Shown: positions 32,689-41,862 of the stretch, piece by piece
How the letters are laid out: each line of letters starts with the position of its first letter
How positions within the stretch are numbered: the first letter of the stretch is position 1
Source: Candidatus Nanosynbacter sp. TM7-075
GTDB taxonomy: Bacteria > Patescibacteriota > Saccharimonadia > Saccharimonadales > Saccharimonadaceae
Reading direction: 5' to 3'
Assembly: GCF_022828255.1 (NCBI RefSeq)
Contig: NZ_JAJQJW010000002.1
Coordinates: forward strand, 310,001 to 374,000
DNA: 64,000 nt
Position numbers and translations under genes: made by a program
Notes under the pieces: generated by a model
What the model was told of the DNA's origin: nothing
Databases searched by the model: none
What the model saw: only the letters and a program-made list of their open reading frames with translations

Positions 32689-33391
32689 AAACTTGAAAAA
32701 AACGTTCGGCACGAATCGAGTTCTTCGCGATATTGACGTGGAAATTGAAGAGGGCGAGATTGTCGTGGTGGTCGGCTCGTCTGGTTCTGGCAAGTCGACG
32801 TTCTTGCGTTGTCTGAATTTGCTGGAGGAGCCGACTTCGGGCGAGATTATTGTTGATGGAATAAAAATTACTGATCCACACGTAAACTTGAACGCGTTGC
32901 GTCAGAATATCGGCATGGTTTTTCAGCAATTTAATCTGTTTCCGAATTTGAGTGTGATTGAAAATATTAAATTAGCTCCGAAAAAACTGCGTAAATTTTC
33001 AGATCAAAAAGCGACAAAATTGGCGCGAAGTTTATTGGACGATGTTGGGTTGTTAGATAAAGCGGACGCTTCGCCGAATAGTTTGTCTGGCGGTCAAAAA
33101 CAGCGAGTGGCAATTGCGCGGGCGCTAGCTATGGAGCCGAAAATTATGCTTTTTGACGAGCCAACTTCAGCGCTAGATCCAGAGATGATTGGCGAAGTTC
33201 TGGACGTGATCAGGAAAGTTGCCAAAAAGGGAATGACGATGGTAATCGTTACGCACGAGATGAAATTTGCCCGCGAAGTCGGGACTAGGATGATTTTTCT
33301 GGACAAGGGCGAGATAATCGAAAATGGTACGCCAGCTCAGGTAATGGATCACCCGAAAACTGAACGTGCCAAAAAATTCTTCGCTAAATAG
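32669..33391 (+). CDS. Polar amino-acid ABC transporter, ATPase (GlnQ-like)
   Basis: 240 residues. Walker [11 protein letters not shown]-loop [10 protein letters not shown], signature LSGGQKQR, Walker [15 protein letters not shown] and H-loop VTHEMKFA are intact. Full length for the GlnQ/HisP family. Third gene of the import operon. Confidence 0.94.
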   Translation: MTMISVKNLKKTFGTNRVLRDIDVEIEEGEIVVVVGSSGSGKSTFLRCLNLLEEPTSGEIIVDGIKITDPHVNLNALRQNIGMVFQQFNLFPNLSVIENIKLAPKKLRKFSDQKATKLARSLLDDVGLLDKADASPNSLSGGQKQRVAIARALAMEPKIMLFDEPTSALDPEMIGEVLDVIRKVAKKGMTMVIVTHEMKFAREVGTRMIFLDKGEIIENGTPAQVMDHPKTERAKKFFAK

Positions 33392-33405
33392 TCTAGGCAG
33401 CCCAG

Positions 33406-33873
33406 CTATAATTCGCTTAGAACTGGGACTTCTGTCAATTTGTTAACTAGCTGGTCCAGGTCAACCTCTGTCAGATAACTCGGTAAAATTCGCGTGGTTT
33501 TCGGATTAACAAAGCCACACTCCGCCACCTCCTCGACACCGTGAGAAGTTTTTTCTAAGTCAATGTTTTGGTAGTCTTGCCAGTTGGTGATGAGGAAGAA
33601 AAATTCCAATTGCTCGTTCGGACCATGTGCTGATTGTTCGCCTGATTCGGCGAATTGTTGTATAAATAATAACTTACCGATTTCTGGTTTGACGCCAGTT
33701 TCTTCAATCATTTCTCGACGCAAGCCGTCTAGCAAGCCTTCGCCCATTTCCAAGCCGCCGCCCGGCGTACACCAAAAGTTTCGACCCTTGCCGTTATTTG
33801 CGGTTAATTTCTGGCAGAAAATTTCGCCGTTTTCATTGATAATAATTCCGCGTACGTTTACTCTTCGTCGCAT
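33406..33873 (-). CDS. Nudix hydrolase
   Basis: 155 residues from the ATG at 33873, chosen because AAAGGAGG lies 6 nt upstream. The Nudix box is complete: GGGLEMGEGLLDGLRREMIEETGV as G-x5-E-x7-REMIEETG. It cleaves a nucleoside diphosphate linked to another group; the substrate is not known. It converges on the ABC operon. Confidence 0.88.
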   Translation of the reverse strand: MRRRVNVRGIIINENGEIFCQKLTANNGKGRNFWCTPGGGLEMGEGLLDGLRREMIEETGVKPEIGKLLFIQQFAESGEQSAHGPNEQLEFFFLITNWQDYQNIDLEKTSHGVEEVAECGFVNPKTTRILPSYLTEVDLDQLVNKLTEVPVLSEL

Positions 33874-33938
33874 AAAACCTCCTTTGATTGCTAATAGCCA
33901 GAGGTTCAATTAAGCCGAACGTACGCCCAATAATTTCA

Positions 33939-34015
33939 TGGTCGGGGTGACTGGATTTGAACCAGCGACCTCACCGTCCCGAACGGTGCGCGCTACCGAG
34001 CTGCGCCACACCCCG
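33939..34015 (-). tRNA. tRNA-Pro (anticodon CGG)
   Basis: Acceptor CGGGGTG/CACCCCG, D-arm GCGC/GCGC, anticodon stem CACCG/CGGTG with loop TTCGGGA (anticodon CGG), T-arm GCTGG-TTCAAAT-CCAGT, discriminator A and encoded CCA; 77 nt. Confidence 0.94.
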
Positions 34016-34133
34016 ACGCTAAAAACAGTATAAAACTAACAGATATTTTTGTCCAATTGTAATTATTAAAATGAAATCAACTAGTCCTAAAATGATATAA
34101 TATAAGATGGACTTAGAGCGTAAAGGACTATAA

Positions 34134-35894
34134 ATGAAACATATTTTACGAATTTTTAGAGATTATTGGTTACTGTTCATCATCTTGATTGGATTCACGT
34201 ATGGCGTCGTGATGGCAAATTTGTGGCTGCCGGATAAAATGTCGGAAATTGTCAATAACGGCATTATTAAACAAGATATGTCGGCGATTTGGAATAATGG
34301 CTTGATGATGATTTTGGTGACGGCGGCTGGTGGGTTTTGTTCAATTGTTGTGGGTTTTTTGGCGGCACGAATTGCTACGGGAATGGCACAAAAATTGCGA
34401 TTGAAATTATTTGAACGAATAGAAAGTTTTTCTTTGGCGGACTTTAATAAGTTTTCTACGGCGTCGCTGATTACGCGCTCAACGAATGACATCCAGCAGA
34501 TTCAAACAACGTCAATAATGCTGCTGAGACTGGCGTTAATGGCACCGATTATGGCAATTGGTGGTCTGCAAAAAGCCATGAATAATGCGCCCGATTTAAG
34601 CTGGATCATTGCTTTGGCGGTGTTTATTTTACTCGTAGTTATCGCTACATTATTTACGATTGCCGTACCTAGGTTTAAGAAATTGCAGGCGCTGGTGGAT
34701 AAACTTAATTTGGTGGCGCGGGAAAATTTGGTTGGGCTAAAAGTTATTCGCGCGTTCCATAACGAGAAGATTGAGCAGAAAAAATTCCAAGAAGCCAATA
34801 CGGAATTAAATAAGATGAACTTATTTGTAAATCGTTTGATGATGTTGCTTGATCCGATTATGACTTTAGTGATGAACTTTTCGAGTGTGGCAATTGTGTG
34901 GTTTGGCGCGCATTTGATAAGCAGCGGTAATTTGCAAATTGGTAATATGATGGCGTTTTTGGAATACGCGATGCAGGTGATAATCTCGTTCTTGTTGCTG
35001 TCAATGGTGTTTATTATGGTGCCGCGAGCCGCCGTATCAGTGCGTCGAGTCGGAGAAGTTTTGGATACTTTGCCATCAATTATTGACCCGAAGTCGCCGA
35101 AAAAATTGCCAAAAGATGCCAAGGGAAAAATTGAGTTTAAGGACGTTACGTTTACTTATCCTGACGCGGATTTGCCGGTGCTTTCGGATATTAATTTTGT
35201 AGCTGAACCTGGTCAGACAACGGCGTTTATTGGCAGTACTGGTTCGGGAAAGTCGACGTTGATTAATTTGATTCCTCGTTTCTATGATGTTTCGGCGGGG
35301 CAGATTTTGCTTGATGGTGTGGATATTAGAAATCTGAAATTGGAAGATTTGTCTGGTCAAATTGGTTACGTGCCGCAAAAAGGCGTACTGTTTAGTGGAA
35401 CGGTTGCTAGCAATATCAAATACGGCAACGCTGAGGCCAGTGATAAGTTGGTTGAAAAAGCGGCCAAAATTGCCCAAGCGGAAGAATTTATTAGCGAATT
35501 AAAAAGTGGCTATAAAAGTGAAATCGCTCAGGGTGGCAGCAATGTTTCTGGTGGTCAGCGCCAGCGTTTGTCGATTGCGAGGGCTATTGCGGTTGAGCCG
35601 AATGTTTATATTTTTGACGATTCGTTTTCGGCGCTTGATTTTAAGACAGACGCGAAGTTGCGGGCTGCGCTTGCAAAGGAAACTAAGAATAAAACTGTGT
35701 TAATTGTCGGCCAGCGAATTAATACGATTATGAATGCTGATAAAATTATCGTGCTTAACGAGGGAAAAATTGTTGGTCAGGGAACGCATCAGGAGTTGAT
35801 GAAAGATTGTGAAGTTTATCAAGAAATTGCCGCTTCGCAACTCTCGGAAGACGATTTGCAGAAAATGTCTATTGCTGCGAAAGGAGTGTTGTAA
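34134..35894 (+). CDS. Heterodimeric ABC exporter, subunit A (degenerate catalytic Glu)
   Basis: 586 residues: six helices in the first ~310, then a nucleotide-binding domain with Walker A GSTGSGKST, signature VSGGQRQR and Walker B VYIFDDSFSALD. The base after Walker B is Asp where Glu is usual, as in the non-catalytic half of BmrC/LmrC/TM287-type heterodimers. The partner gene starts at the last base of the stop codon (TAATG). A drug, lipid or peptide exporter is possible. Confidence 0.9.
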   Translation: MKHILRIFRDYWLLFIILIGFTYGVVMANLWLPDKMSEIVNNGIIKQDMSAIWNNGLMMILVTAAGGFCSIVVGFLAARIATGMAQKLRLKLFERIESFSLADFNKFSTASLITRSTNDIQQIQTTSIMLLRLALMAPIMAIGGLQKAMNNAPDLSWIIALAVFILLVVIATLFTIAVPRFKKLQALVDKLNLVARENLVGLKVIRAFHNEKIEQKKFQEANTELNKMNLFVNRLMMLLDPIMTLVMNFSSVAIVWFGAHLISSGNLQIGNMMAFLEYAMQVIISFLLLSMVFIMVPRAAVSVRRVGEVLDTLPSIIDPKSPKKLPKDAKGKIEFKDVTFTYPDADLPVLSDINFVAEPGQTTAFIGSTGSGKSTLINLIPRFYDVSAGQILLDGVDIRNLKLEDLSGQIGYVPQKGVLFSGTVASNIKYGNAEASDKLVEKAAKIAQAEEFISELKSGYKSEIAQGGSNVSGGQRQRLSIARAIAVEPNVYIFDDSFSALDFKTDAKLRAALAKETKNKTVLIVGQRINTIMNADKIIVLNEGKIVGQGTHQELMKDCEVYQEIAASQLSEDDLQKMSIAAKGVL

Positions 35895-37888
35895 TGTCTA
35901 GGCAAACCACGAAAAAGCGACAGCAAGTACGAATGGGCGGTCCGATGGGCGGAATGGGCGCTGGCGAAAAGGCTAAAGATTTCAAGGGAACGGTTAAGAA
36001 GCTGATCAAATATTTGTCGGATTTTCGATGGCAAATGTTGATGGTGTTGGTTTTTGCGATTGGGAGCACGATTTTTGCGATTGCCAGCCCGAAGATTTTA
36101 GGTGGCGCGACGAATCAAATTGTTGATGATTATGCCAATATGAAAGTCTACGAGGCGATCACTAGCAAATTGCCAAAAGGCGTTTCTTTGTCAGCGGGAA
36201 CTACTGGCGCGGACGTTTTGAGCCGATTGCCGAATAAGTCGGAGATTGAAAAACAGATTCCATCCAGTCAACTTGAGTCGATTAAAAAGCTAGATCTTAG
36301 TCGGCGTCCAGAATTTCATTTTGACGCTATTTGGCGAATAATTATTTTGCTAGTCGGAATGTATGTGCTGAGTGCGATTTTTCGTTATATTCAAACGTGG
36401 ATAATGACCCAGGTGACACAAACCGTAACTTTCAGAATGCGACAACAATTGTCCGAAAAAATAAATCGCTTGCCACTGAGTTATTTCGATAAGCAAACTT
36501 ACGGCGAAGTTCTTAGTCGCATAACTAATGACGTCGATACTATTAGCCAAACACTAAATCAGAGTTTGTCGCAAATTATAACTTCAACGGTTACGGTGTT
36601 GGGAATTTTGGTGATGATGTTTTCGATTAGCTGGCAGATGTCACTAGTTGCGCTGCTGGTGCTTCCGCTGGCAGGCGGTGTGATTACGCTGATCGCAAAG
36701 AGCTCACAGAAACAATTTTTACGCCAGCAGACGCAGCTTGGCGAACTTAATGGACACATTGAAGAAATGTATGGCGGTCATCAAGTGATGCGCGTCTTTA
36801 ATGGTCAGAAAAAATCGATTGCTAAGTTTTCTAAGATCAATAATCGGCTTCAAGAGAGCGCTTGGAAGGCTCAGTTCTTTTCTGGATTGATTCACCCGAT
36901 TATGAATTTCATTGGCAATATTGGCTACGTTGCTATGACAATTTTGGGTGGTTGGCTGGCGATTAATGGTCGGCTAAAAATCGGCGACATTCAGGCGTTT
37001 ATTCAATATGTCGATCAGTTCAATCAGCCGCTGGTTCAGGTTGCTAATATCGCTAATATTTTGCAATCGACAGCTGCTGCCGCCGAGCGAGTGTTTGAGT
37101 TTTTGGACGAGCCAGAGGAAGCGGTTGAACCGAATAACTTGGCAAAATTGTCCAACATAAAAGGCGAAGTTGAATTCGACAACGTCGTCTTTGGTTATAA
37201 GCCAGACCAGACTATCATTAAAGGTTTGTCGGCGCACATTAAGCCAGGTCAGCGCGTGGCGATTGTCGGTCCGACTGGTGCTGGCAAAACGACGCTAGTC
37301 AATTTGTTGATGCGATTTTATGAGATTAATAGCGGTTCGATTAAGATTGACGGCGTGGATATTCGTAAAATGAAACGTAGCGATGTGCGTCAAATGTTTG
37401 GCATGGTGCTGCAAGATACGTGGCTGTTTAATGGCACGATTCGTCAGAATTTGATGTATGGCAATTCAAAAGCTACCGAGGAAGAGATGATAAAAACCGC
37501 CGAAGAAGCGCATGTTGATCATTTTGTGCGGTCGCTATCGGGCGGCTATGATATGGTTCTTGGTGAGGAGGCTGCTAACATTTCCCAGGGAGAAAAGCAG
37601 CTGCTGACAATTGCCAGGGCAATGTTAGAGAAGGCGCCGATGCTGATTTTAGACGAGGCGACAAGCTCGGTTGATACACGCACCGAAGTCCTTATCCAAA
37701 AAGCCATGGATAAGTTGATGCAGGGGAAAACTAGTTTTGTTATTGCGCATCGTCTGAGTACGATTCGTGACGCTGATTTGATTTTGGTGGTTAAGGACGG
37801 GAATATCATCGAGCAGGGCAATCACGAAACTCTGCTGAAGCAAAATGGATTTTACGCTGAGCTTTACAATAGCCAGTTTTCTGAGTAG
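35894..37888 (+). CDS. Heterodimeric ABC exporter, subunit B (catalytic)
   Basis: 664 residues. It has a Gly/Met-rich N-terminus (MGGPMGGMGAG), six helices with a long extracytoplasmic loop of about 70 residues between the first two, and a nucleotide-binding domain with Walker A GPTGAGKTT, Walker B MLILDEATSSVDT (catalytic Glu present) and H-loop VIAHRLST. The signature is ISQGEKQL instead of LSGGQ, so the composite site completed by this signature is the degenerate one. This complements subunit A and supports a heterodimer. Confidence 0.9.
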   Translation: MSRQTTKKRQQVRMGGPMGGMGAGEKAKDFKGTVKKLIKYLSDFRWQMLMVLVFAIGSTIFAIASPKILGGATNQIVDDYANMKVYEAITSKLPKGVSLSAGTTGADVLSRLPNKSEIEKQIPSSQLESIKKLDLSRRPEFHFDAIWRIIILLVGMYVLSAIFRYIQTWIMTQVTQTVTFRMRQQLSEKINRLPLSYFDKQTYGEVLSRITNDVDTISQTLNQSLSQIITSTVTVLGILVMMFSISWQMSLVALLVLPLAGGVITLIAKSSQKQFLRQQTQLGELNGHIEEMYGGHQVMRVFNGQKKSIAKFSKINNRLQESAWKAQFFSGLIHPIMNFIGNIGYVAMTILGGWLAINGRLKIGDIQAFIQYVDQFNQPLVQVANIANILQSTAAAAERVFEFLDEPEEAVEPNNLAKLSNIKGEVEFDNVVFGYKPDQTIIKGLSAHIKPGQRVAIVGPTGAGKTTLVNLLMRFYEINSGSIKIDGVDIRKMKRSDVRQMFGMVLQDTWLFNGTIRQNLMYGNSKATEEEMIKTAEEAHVDHFVRSLSGGYDMVLGEEAANISQGEKQLLTIARAMLEKAPMLILDEATSSVDTRTEVLIQKAMDKLMQGKTSFVIAHRLSTIRDADLILVVKDGNIIEQGNHETLLKQNGFYAELYNSQFSE

Positions 37889-37895
37889 ACGTTCG

Positions 37896-38636
37896 CTATT
37901 TTTTACATAGTGATATTTTTGTCGCTTCGGGTATGTGCAGTTCAAAATCAATATCAGTTTTCTGGACAATTTCATAATAAGGCGGAATTGATGGGTTTTT
38001 CGGAAGTTCAATTATTTTTCCGTCGTTAAATAATTGTCCTTGTCGATAGACATTGTGGATAAACGGCACATTTGGCTTTACTTTTTTTAAGCGATATAAC
38101 GCTGATTCATGCCGTGTTTCGCCATCTGTAACAACTTTGGGCTGCGTATGCCATTGTCCCATAATACATAATGTTGGTAGAGAGTCGTCAATTCCGAGGA
38201 TATTTTTAGCTAGTTGTTTTTCTCGTTCCTGCGGGCTTGGTGATATGACGGCGTCCTCATCTAAATTGTCAAAAAATGTATCAATAAAAACGAGCTCTTT
38301 AAGTTGGTTTTGCTGTAGGAGAATTGCTATCGTTTTTATCATTTCAAGAGATAAAATGCTTGAATCAAAAAGGTCTTCATCAACTAAGGAAAAATCGCAA
38401 GATCCGGTCTTTACTGAATTGATGAAGTTGGATACGGCGGGGCTGGCTTCAATAGCTAATCTCTTTACGCCAAGTTTCTTAACTAGAGTATAGACGACGT
38501 TGGCATTTTCTTTTATGCCGTGAATTTCGCCATATACAATTAGGTTTGATTTTTGTAGGGCGGGTCGCGGGAGCTCGAGGCGCTTTATGTCTAATTGTTT
38601 CGGCAAGAATGTTTTGATGATTTTGTGCTTGTTCAT
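37896..38636 (-). CDS. TraB/TIKI/EreA-like superfamily protein
   Basis: 246 residues. NLIVYGEIHGIKENANVVYTLV, then RLAIEASP and LCIMGQWHT resemble the GExH, Glu and His positions of the EreA/TIKI/TraB/ChaN fold, which often binds a metal. No signal peptide is visible. Function is unknown; erythromycin-esterase activity should not be inferred. It ends eight bases after the ABC exporter stop, on the opposite strand. Confidence 0.55.
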   Translation of the reverse strand: MNKHKIIKTFLPKQLDIKRLELPRPALQKSNLIVYGEIHGIKENANVVYTLVKKLGVKRLAIEASPAVSNFINSVKTGSCDFSLVDEDLFDSSILSLEMIKTIAILLQQNQLKELVFIDTFFDNLDEDAVISPSPQEREKQLAKNILGIDDSLPTLCIMGQWHTQPKVVTDGETRHESALYRLKKVKPNVPFIHNVYRQGQLFNDGKIIELPKNPSIPPYYEIVQKTDIDFELHIPEATKISLCKK

Positions 38637-38656
38637 AATATACTCTTTGATAGGTT

Positions 38657-38692
38657 ACCCCGTGCCCTTGTAAAAACACAAGGGCACGGGGT
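38657..38692 (-). terminator. Strong GC-rich hairpin after the RiPP precursor
   Basis: Perfect 15-bp stem ACCCCGTGCCCTTGT/ACAAGGGCACGGGGT with a 6-nt loop. There is no T run beyond it. It is much richer in GC than the surroundings and probably ends the graspetide transcript. Confidence 0.75.
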
Positions 38693-38703
38693 GTGACGTG
38701 GGA

Positions 38704-38814
38704 CTAGTCGTCCGTCGTCTTGGGCTTGCCGCATCGGGTCAGGAAGGTCGACGAGTCGACCTCCGAATCAACGATCGTGGCAACTTTCGCGGAAAAGATC
38801 TCGGCGTTATTCAT
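38704..38814 (-). CDS. Candidate graspetide (ATP-grasp RiPP) precursor peptide, 36 aa
   Basis: A 36-residue frame with an excellent GAAAGGAGG site before its ATG, 20 bases after the stop of the ATP-grasp gene. It begins MNNAEIFSAKVATIVDSEVD and ends FLTRCGKPKTTDD. The tail has clustered Thr/Ser/Lys and Asp residues, the side chains that MvdD-like ligases join into ester or amide rings. My count gives 62 of 111 bases G or C, with many GC-ending codons, unlike neighbouring genes. A strong hairpin follows. It could be a leader-core peptide; cleavage site and ring pattern are unknown. Confidence 0.65.
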   Translation of the reverse strand: MNNAEIFSAKVATIVDSEVDSSTFLTRCGKPKTTDD

Positions 38815-38834
38815 GCTTCACCTCCTTTCAATTG

Positions 38835-39821
38835 TCAGAGTAGACTTTTTTCCACCAGGCAGCACGCCATGTGTGCGGCTGCCGGTAGGCCTATTTCATC
38901 GGTGTAACCGAGCCACTGGCCATTTGGGTTTGCTTCAAGGAAATGCAGATCTCCGATTTCGTCTATCGCGAAATCAATTGCAGCAAAACCAAGACCTAGC
39001 GAAGTCAGCAGAGAACGAACCTTCCGCTCAATGTCTTCGGGAAGGACGTAGTCGATCACGTATCGACTGCCAGAATCTTGTAGAGATCTCCAGTCTACCG
39101 TGCCGGAGGTTTTCTCTTGTGGAATCTGACGGGCAACGAAGATCTGTTTTCCGATACAAGTGACCCGTAGCTCACTTGTTTTTCTGATAAACCTTTGCAG
39201 AATGATCGGTTGTGATTTGATCAACCCCAAGGAGTCTATCAGATCATCTGTCATGAGCGTGGTTTCTATCATGTAGCCTGTATCGTCAAGATCTAGGCTA
39301 GATACAGATACCGGTTTGAATACGGTTGGCGCTTCTAGACAGAACTGGCGAGCTGCGTCTGGATCTGATGTAATCAGTGTGTCGGGCATTGGCAGCCCAA
39401 TACGCTTTGCAATCGACAATTGGTATGGCTTAATCCTAGCTGTATGAATGGAGCTAGGGTGATTAATCCAAAACTTGTCGCGTAGCAGAAAACACAGACC
39501 ATTCAATACATCATGTATCTCTTTGTCTACGATAGATCTTTGGATTGGATCTTGGATACTCTCAAGGAATCCATAGGTTTGACTGAACCCGAACGGCTTT
39601 CTGTACCATACGTTATCAACACTACGAAGATCTATAGTATCCTCTGAATGCCTATATAGTATGCTACCGTTTGAATAGTTAAAAGAGATACTACATTGCC
39701 CTTGGATTAAAAGATCCGTATCAATCCGTATGATCCGATTACTTTCTGAGTCAATATATTGGCTCACTGCCTCAACATGAGGGTTGTCCAGAGAATTGGT
39801 CAGTATGAGAACTGCAGTCAT
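38835..39821 (-). CDS. MvdD-like ATP-grasp peptide ligase (graspetide maturase)
   Basis: 328 residues. The N-terminal ~100 residues are the pre-ATP-grasp domain (VLILTNSLDNPHVEAV, NVWYRKPFGF). The ATP-grasp part includes PTVFKPVS, LQRFIRK, ELRVTCIGKQIFVARQI and DFAIDEIGDLHFLEANPNGQW, where the Asp, Glu and Asn bind Mg-ATP. This set is typical of microviridin-type (MvdC/MvdD) ligases that cross-link Ser/Thr/Lys to Asp/Glu. A good AGGAGT precedes the ATG. A promoter TTGACA/TATAAT lies upstream. A small-peptide gene follows. No dedicated protease or acetyltransferase is visible; the ABC exporter at 34134 is the nearest possible exporter. Confidence 0.8.
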   Translation of the reverse strand: MTAVLILTNSLDNPHVEAVSQYIDSESNRIIRIDTDLLIQGQCSISFNYSNGSILYRHSEDTIDLRSVDNVWYRKPFGFSQTYGFLESIQDPIQRSIVDKEIHDVLNGLCFLLRDKFWINHPSSIHTARIKPYQLSIAKRIGLPMPDTLITSDPDAARQFCLEAPTVFKPVSVSSLDLDDTGYMIETTLMTDDLIDSLGLIKSQPIILQRFIRKTSELRVTCIGKQIFVARQIPQEKTSGTVDWRSLQDSGSRYVIDYVLPEDIERKVRSLLTSLGLGFAAIDFAIDEIGDLHFLEANPNGQWLGYTDEIGLPAAAHMACCLVEKSLL

Positions 39822-39885
39822 GGTCTACTCCTGAACGAATAGATGATGGTAAGGAACGCGTTTAGAAATTCTCGACTCTTGTTTC

Positions 39886-39915
39886 ATTATATATTATATA
39901 TTGATTATTTGTCAA
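39886..39915 (-). promoter_or_regulatory. Promoter of the graspetide operon
   Basis: Minus-strand TTGACA (39910-39915), 18-bp AT-rich spacer, TATAAT (39886-39891). It is one of the few perfect sigma-70 promoters in the window and gives a leader of about 60 nt. Confidence 0.75.
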
Positions 39916-39931
39916 TACTCCGAAGGTTATT

Positions 39932-39937
39932 TATAAT
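39932..39937 (+). promoter_or_regulatory. -10 box (TATAAT) of the TylF-like gene
   Basis: TATAAT 6 nt before the ATG at 39944; divergent from the graspetide promoter. Confidence 0.6.
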
Positions 39938-39943
39938 TAAGTC

Positions 39944-40576
39944 ATGAATATCGCAGACCAACTCATCACTAAATACCCAATCATTTCTGACCAAGTCGAT
40001 ATAAAAGAGCTTAGTGCGCTTTTAAGAGAGTTGGAGAAAACTTTACGCCGTGGCGTCACTGGAAACATTGTGGAGTTTGGTTGTTATGTCGGCACGACTA
40101 GTTTGTTTATTCGCCGACTGCTGGACGCTTATGATTTTACGGGCGAGTTTCACGTTTACGATTCGTTTGCGGGATTGCCAGAAAAAACCCAGAAGGATAA
40201 TAGCGCTGCGGGTGATCAATTTAAGGCTGGCGAGTTATTAGCGCCGCGTAAGACGTTTGTCCAGAATTTTAAGAAAGCAGGATTGAAGTCGCCGATTATT
40301 CACAAAGGCTGGTTTTCTGATTTTACTTCTGATGACGTACCGGAAAATATTATGTTTGCGTTTTTTGATGGCGATTTTTATGAATCAATTGTCGATTCTT
40401 TTCGGGTTTGTGAAAGTAAGTTTAATGAAGACTCGATAATTATTGTTGATGATTACGCGAATGAAGCTTTACCGGGAGCTGCAAAAGCTACTGATGAATG
40501 GCTGAAAGTTAACCGACAATTCGCGGTCAGGACTGAAGCTAGTCTGGCAATTATCTCCTCTTGCCCAAAAACATAA
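39944..40576 (+). CDS. TylF/macrocin O-methyltransferase-like protein
   Basis: 210 residues. VEFGCYVGTTSLFIRRLL is the SAM-binding start, FHVYDSFAGLPEKT the TylF-family signature and IMFAFFDGDFYESIVDSF plus IIVDDYANE the metal-binding Asp region. In other bacteria such enzymes methylate sugars or lipids and are common in polysaccharide and natural-product loci. It is divergent from the graspetide genes with base composition like the rest of the genome, so membership in that locus is possible but not shown. Confidence 0.8.
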   Translation: MNIADQLITKYPIISDQVDIKELSALLRELEKTLRRGVTGNIVEFGCYVGTTSLFIRRLLDAYDFTGEFHVYDSFAGLPEKTQKDNSAAGDQFKAGELLAPRKTFVQNFKKAGLKSPIIHKGWFSDFTSDDVPENIMFAFFDGDFYESIVDSFRVCESKFNEDSIIIVDDYANEALPGAAKATDEWLKVNRQFAVRTEASLAIISSCPKT

Positions 40577-40623
40577 ACGTGTTACAATTAAAACATCACT
40601 AATATAAACAGGGGAGGGTTGTG

Positions 40624-41862
40624 ATGGACGAACCAATTCACATCACGTCTGAAATAGGAAAACTTAAGACCGTTCTATTGCATCGGCCAGGTGAAGAGCT
40701 GGAGAATTTGACGCCAGACTATCTGACCGATCTTTTATTTGACGATATTCCATATCTGAAAGTGGCGCAGGCTGAACACGATGCTTTTGCGGAAGCATTG
40801 AGAAGTCGTGGAATCGAAGTTTTGTATCTGGATCAATTGGTCGCCGAGGCAATTAGCACAGATCAATTGCGCGAACAATTTGTCGATGAAATGTTGGCTG
40901 CTTCTAAGCAGGATTCACGCCGTGTTACTCAAACGTTGCGCCAATTCTTGTTGGACTTGCCAACTCACGCTATGATTCGCAAGATTATGGCTGGTGTTCG
41001 TAAGGATGAAATTACTTTGCCTCCAGATCAGCATCAGCAACTTCATAATATGATCGAGAAAAATCATTATCCGTTCTATCTCGATCCAATGCCAAACCTA
41101 TACTTTACACGCGACCCAGCTGCCGCAATTGGTAACGGTTTGACAATCAACAAGATGCACTGGACGGCTCGTCGTCGTGAATCGCTATTTATGCGCTACA
41201 TCATCGACCATCATCCACGATTTGCTAATCGTGCGCCAGTTTGGTACAACCGCACAGAGAAATTCTCAATGGAAGGTGGTGACGAATTAATATTAAGCGA
41301 TAAGGTTATGGCAATTGGTGTTTCAGAGCGAACAACTGCTGAGGCAATTGAAAAGATGGCAACCAAATTGTTTGCTGGCTCGAAATTCGAGAAAGTCATT
41401 GCTATGGAAATTCCAAAATCTCACGCCTTTATGCACCTAGACACCGTGTTTACGATGATTGATCGTGATAAGTTTACGATTCACCCAGAGATTCGCGACC
41501 ATGGCGGCAGGATGAATTGTTTTATTTTGGAGAAGGTTGAAGGTCAGCCATTCCCACGAATTACACACGAAACAGACCTGGAACACGTCTTGAGAGTTGC
41601 GCTGGGCTTGCCAAGTGTTACGTTGATTGAGTGTGGTGGTGGCGATCCAATTGCTGCTGCTCGTGAGCAGTGGAATGACGGTTCAAACACTTTGGCGATT
41701 GCGCCGGGTGTTGTGGTGACTTATGATCGCAACTACGTAACTAACCAGAAATTGCGCGAAAACGGTATTGAAGTTATTGAAATTAGTGGCGCTGAGCTTG
41801 GACGCGGTCGTGGCGGTCCACGCTGTATGAGTATGCCGCTAGTACGAGAGGATGTATTCTAA
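40624..41862 (+). CDS. arcA: Arginine deiminase
   Basis: 412 residues from the ATG at 40624; GGGGAGGG lies 5 nt upstream, and a GTG one codon before is too close. Motifs: [28 protein letters not shown] (catalytic His) and the nucleophile Cys in [10 protein letters not shown] near the end. It converts arginine to citrulline and ammonia, the first step of the arginine deiminase pathway. The next gene starts at the stop (TAATG). Regulation is not obvious; no ArgR box was recognised by eye. Confidence 0.97.
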   Translation: MDEPIHITSEIGKLKTVLLHRPGEELENLTPDYLTDLLFDDIPYLKVAQAEHDAFAEALRSRGIEVLYLDQLVAEAISTDQLREQFVDEMLAASKQDSRRVTQTLRQFLLDLPTHAMIRKIMAGVRKDEITLPPDQHQQLHNMIEKNHYPFYLDPMPNLYFTRDPAAAIGNGLTINKMHWTARRRESLFMRYIIDHHPRFANRAPVWYNRTEKFSMEGGDELILSDKVMAIGVSERTTAEAIEKMATKLFAGSKFEKVIAMEIPKSHAFMHLDTVFTMIDRDKFTIHPEIRDHGGRMNCFILEKVEGQPFPRITHETDLEHVLRVALGLPSVTLIECGGGDPIAAAREQWNDGSNTLAIAPGVVVTYDRNYVTNQKLRENGIEVIEISGAELGRGRGGPRCMSMPLVREDVF

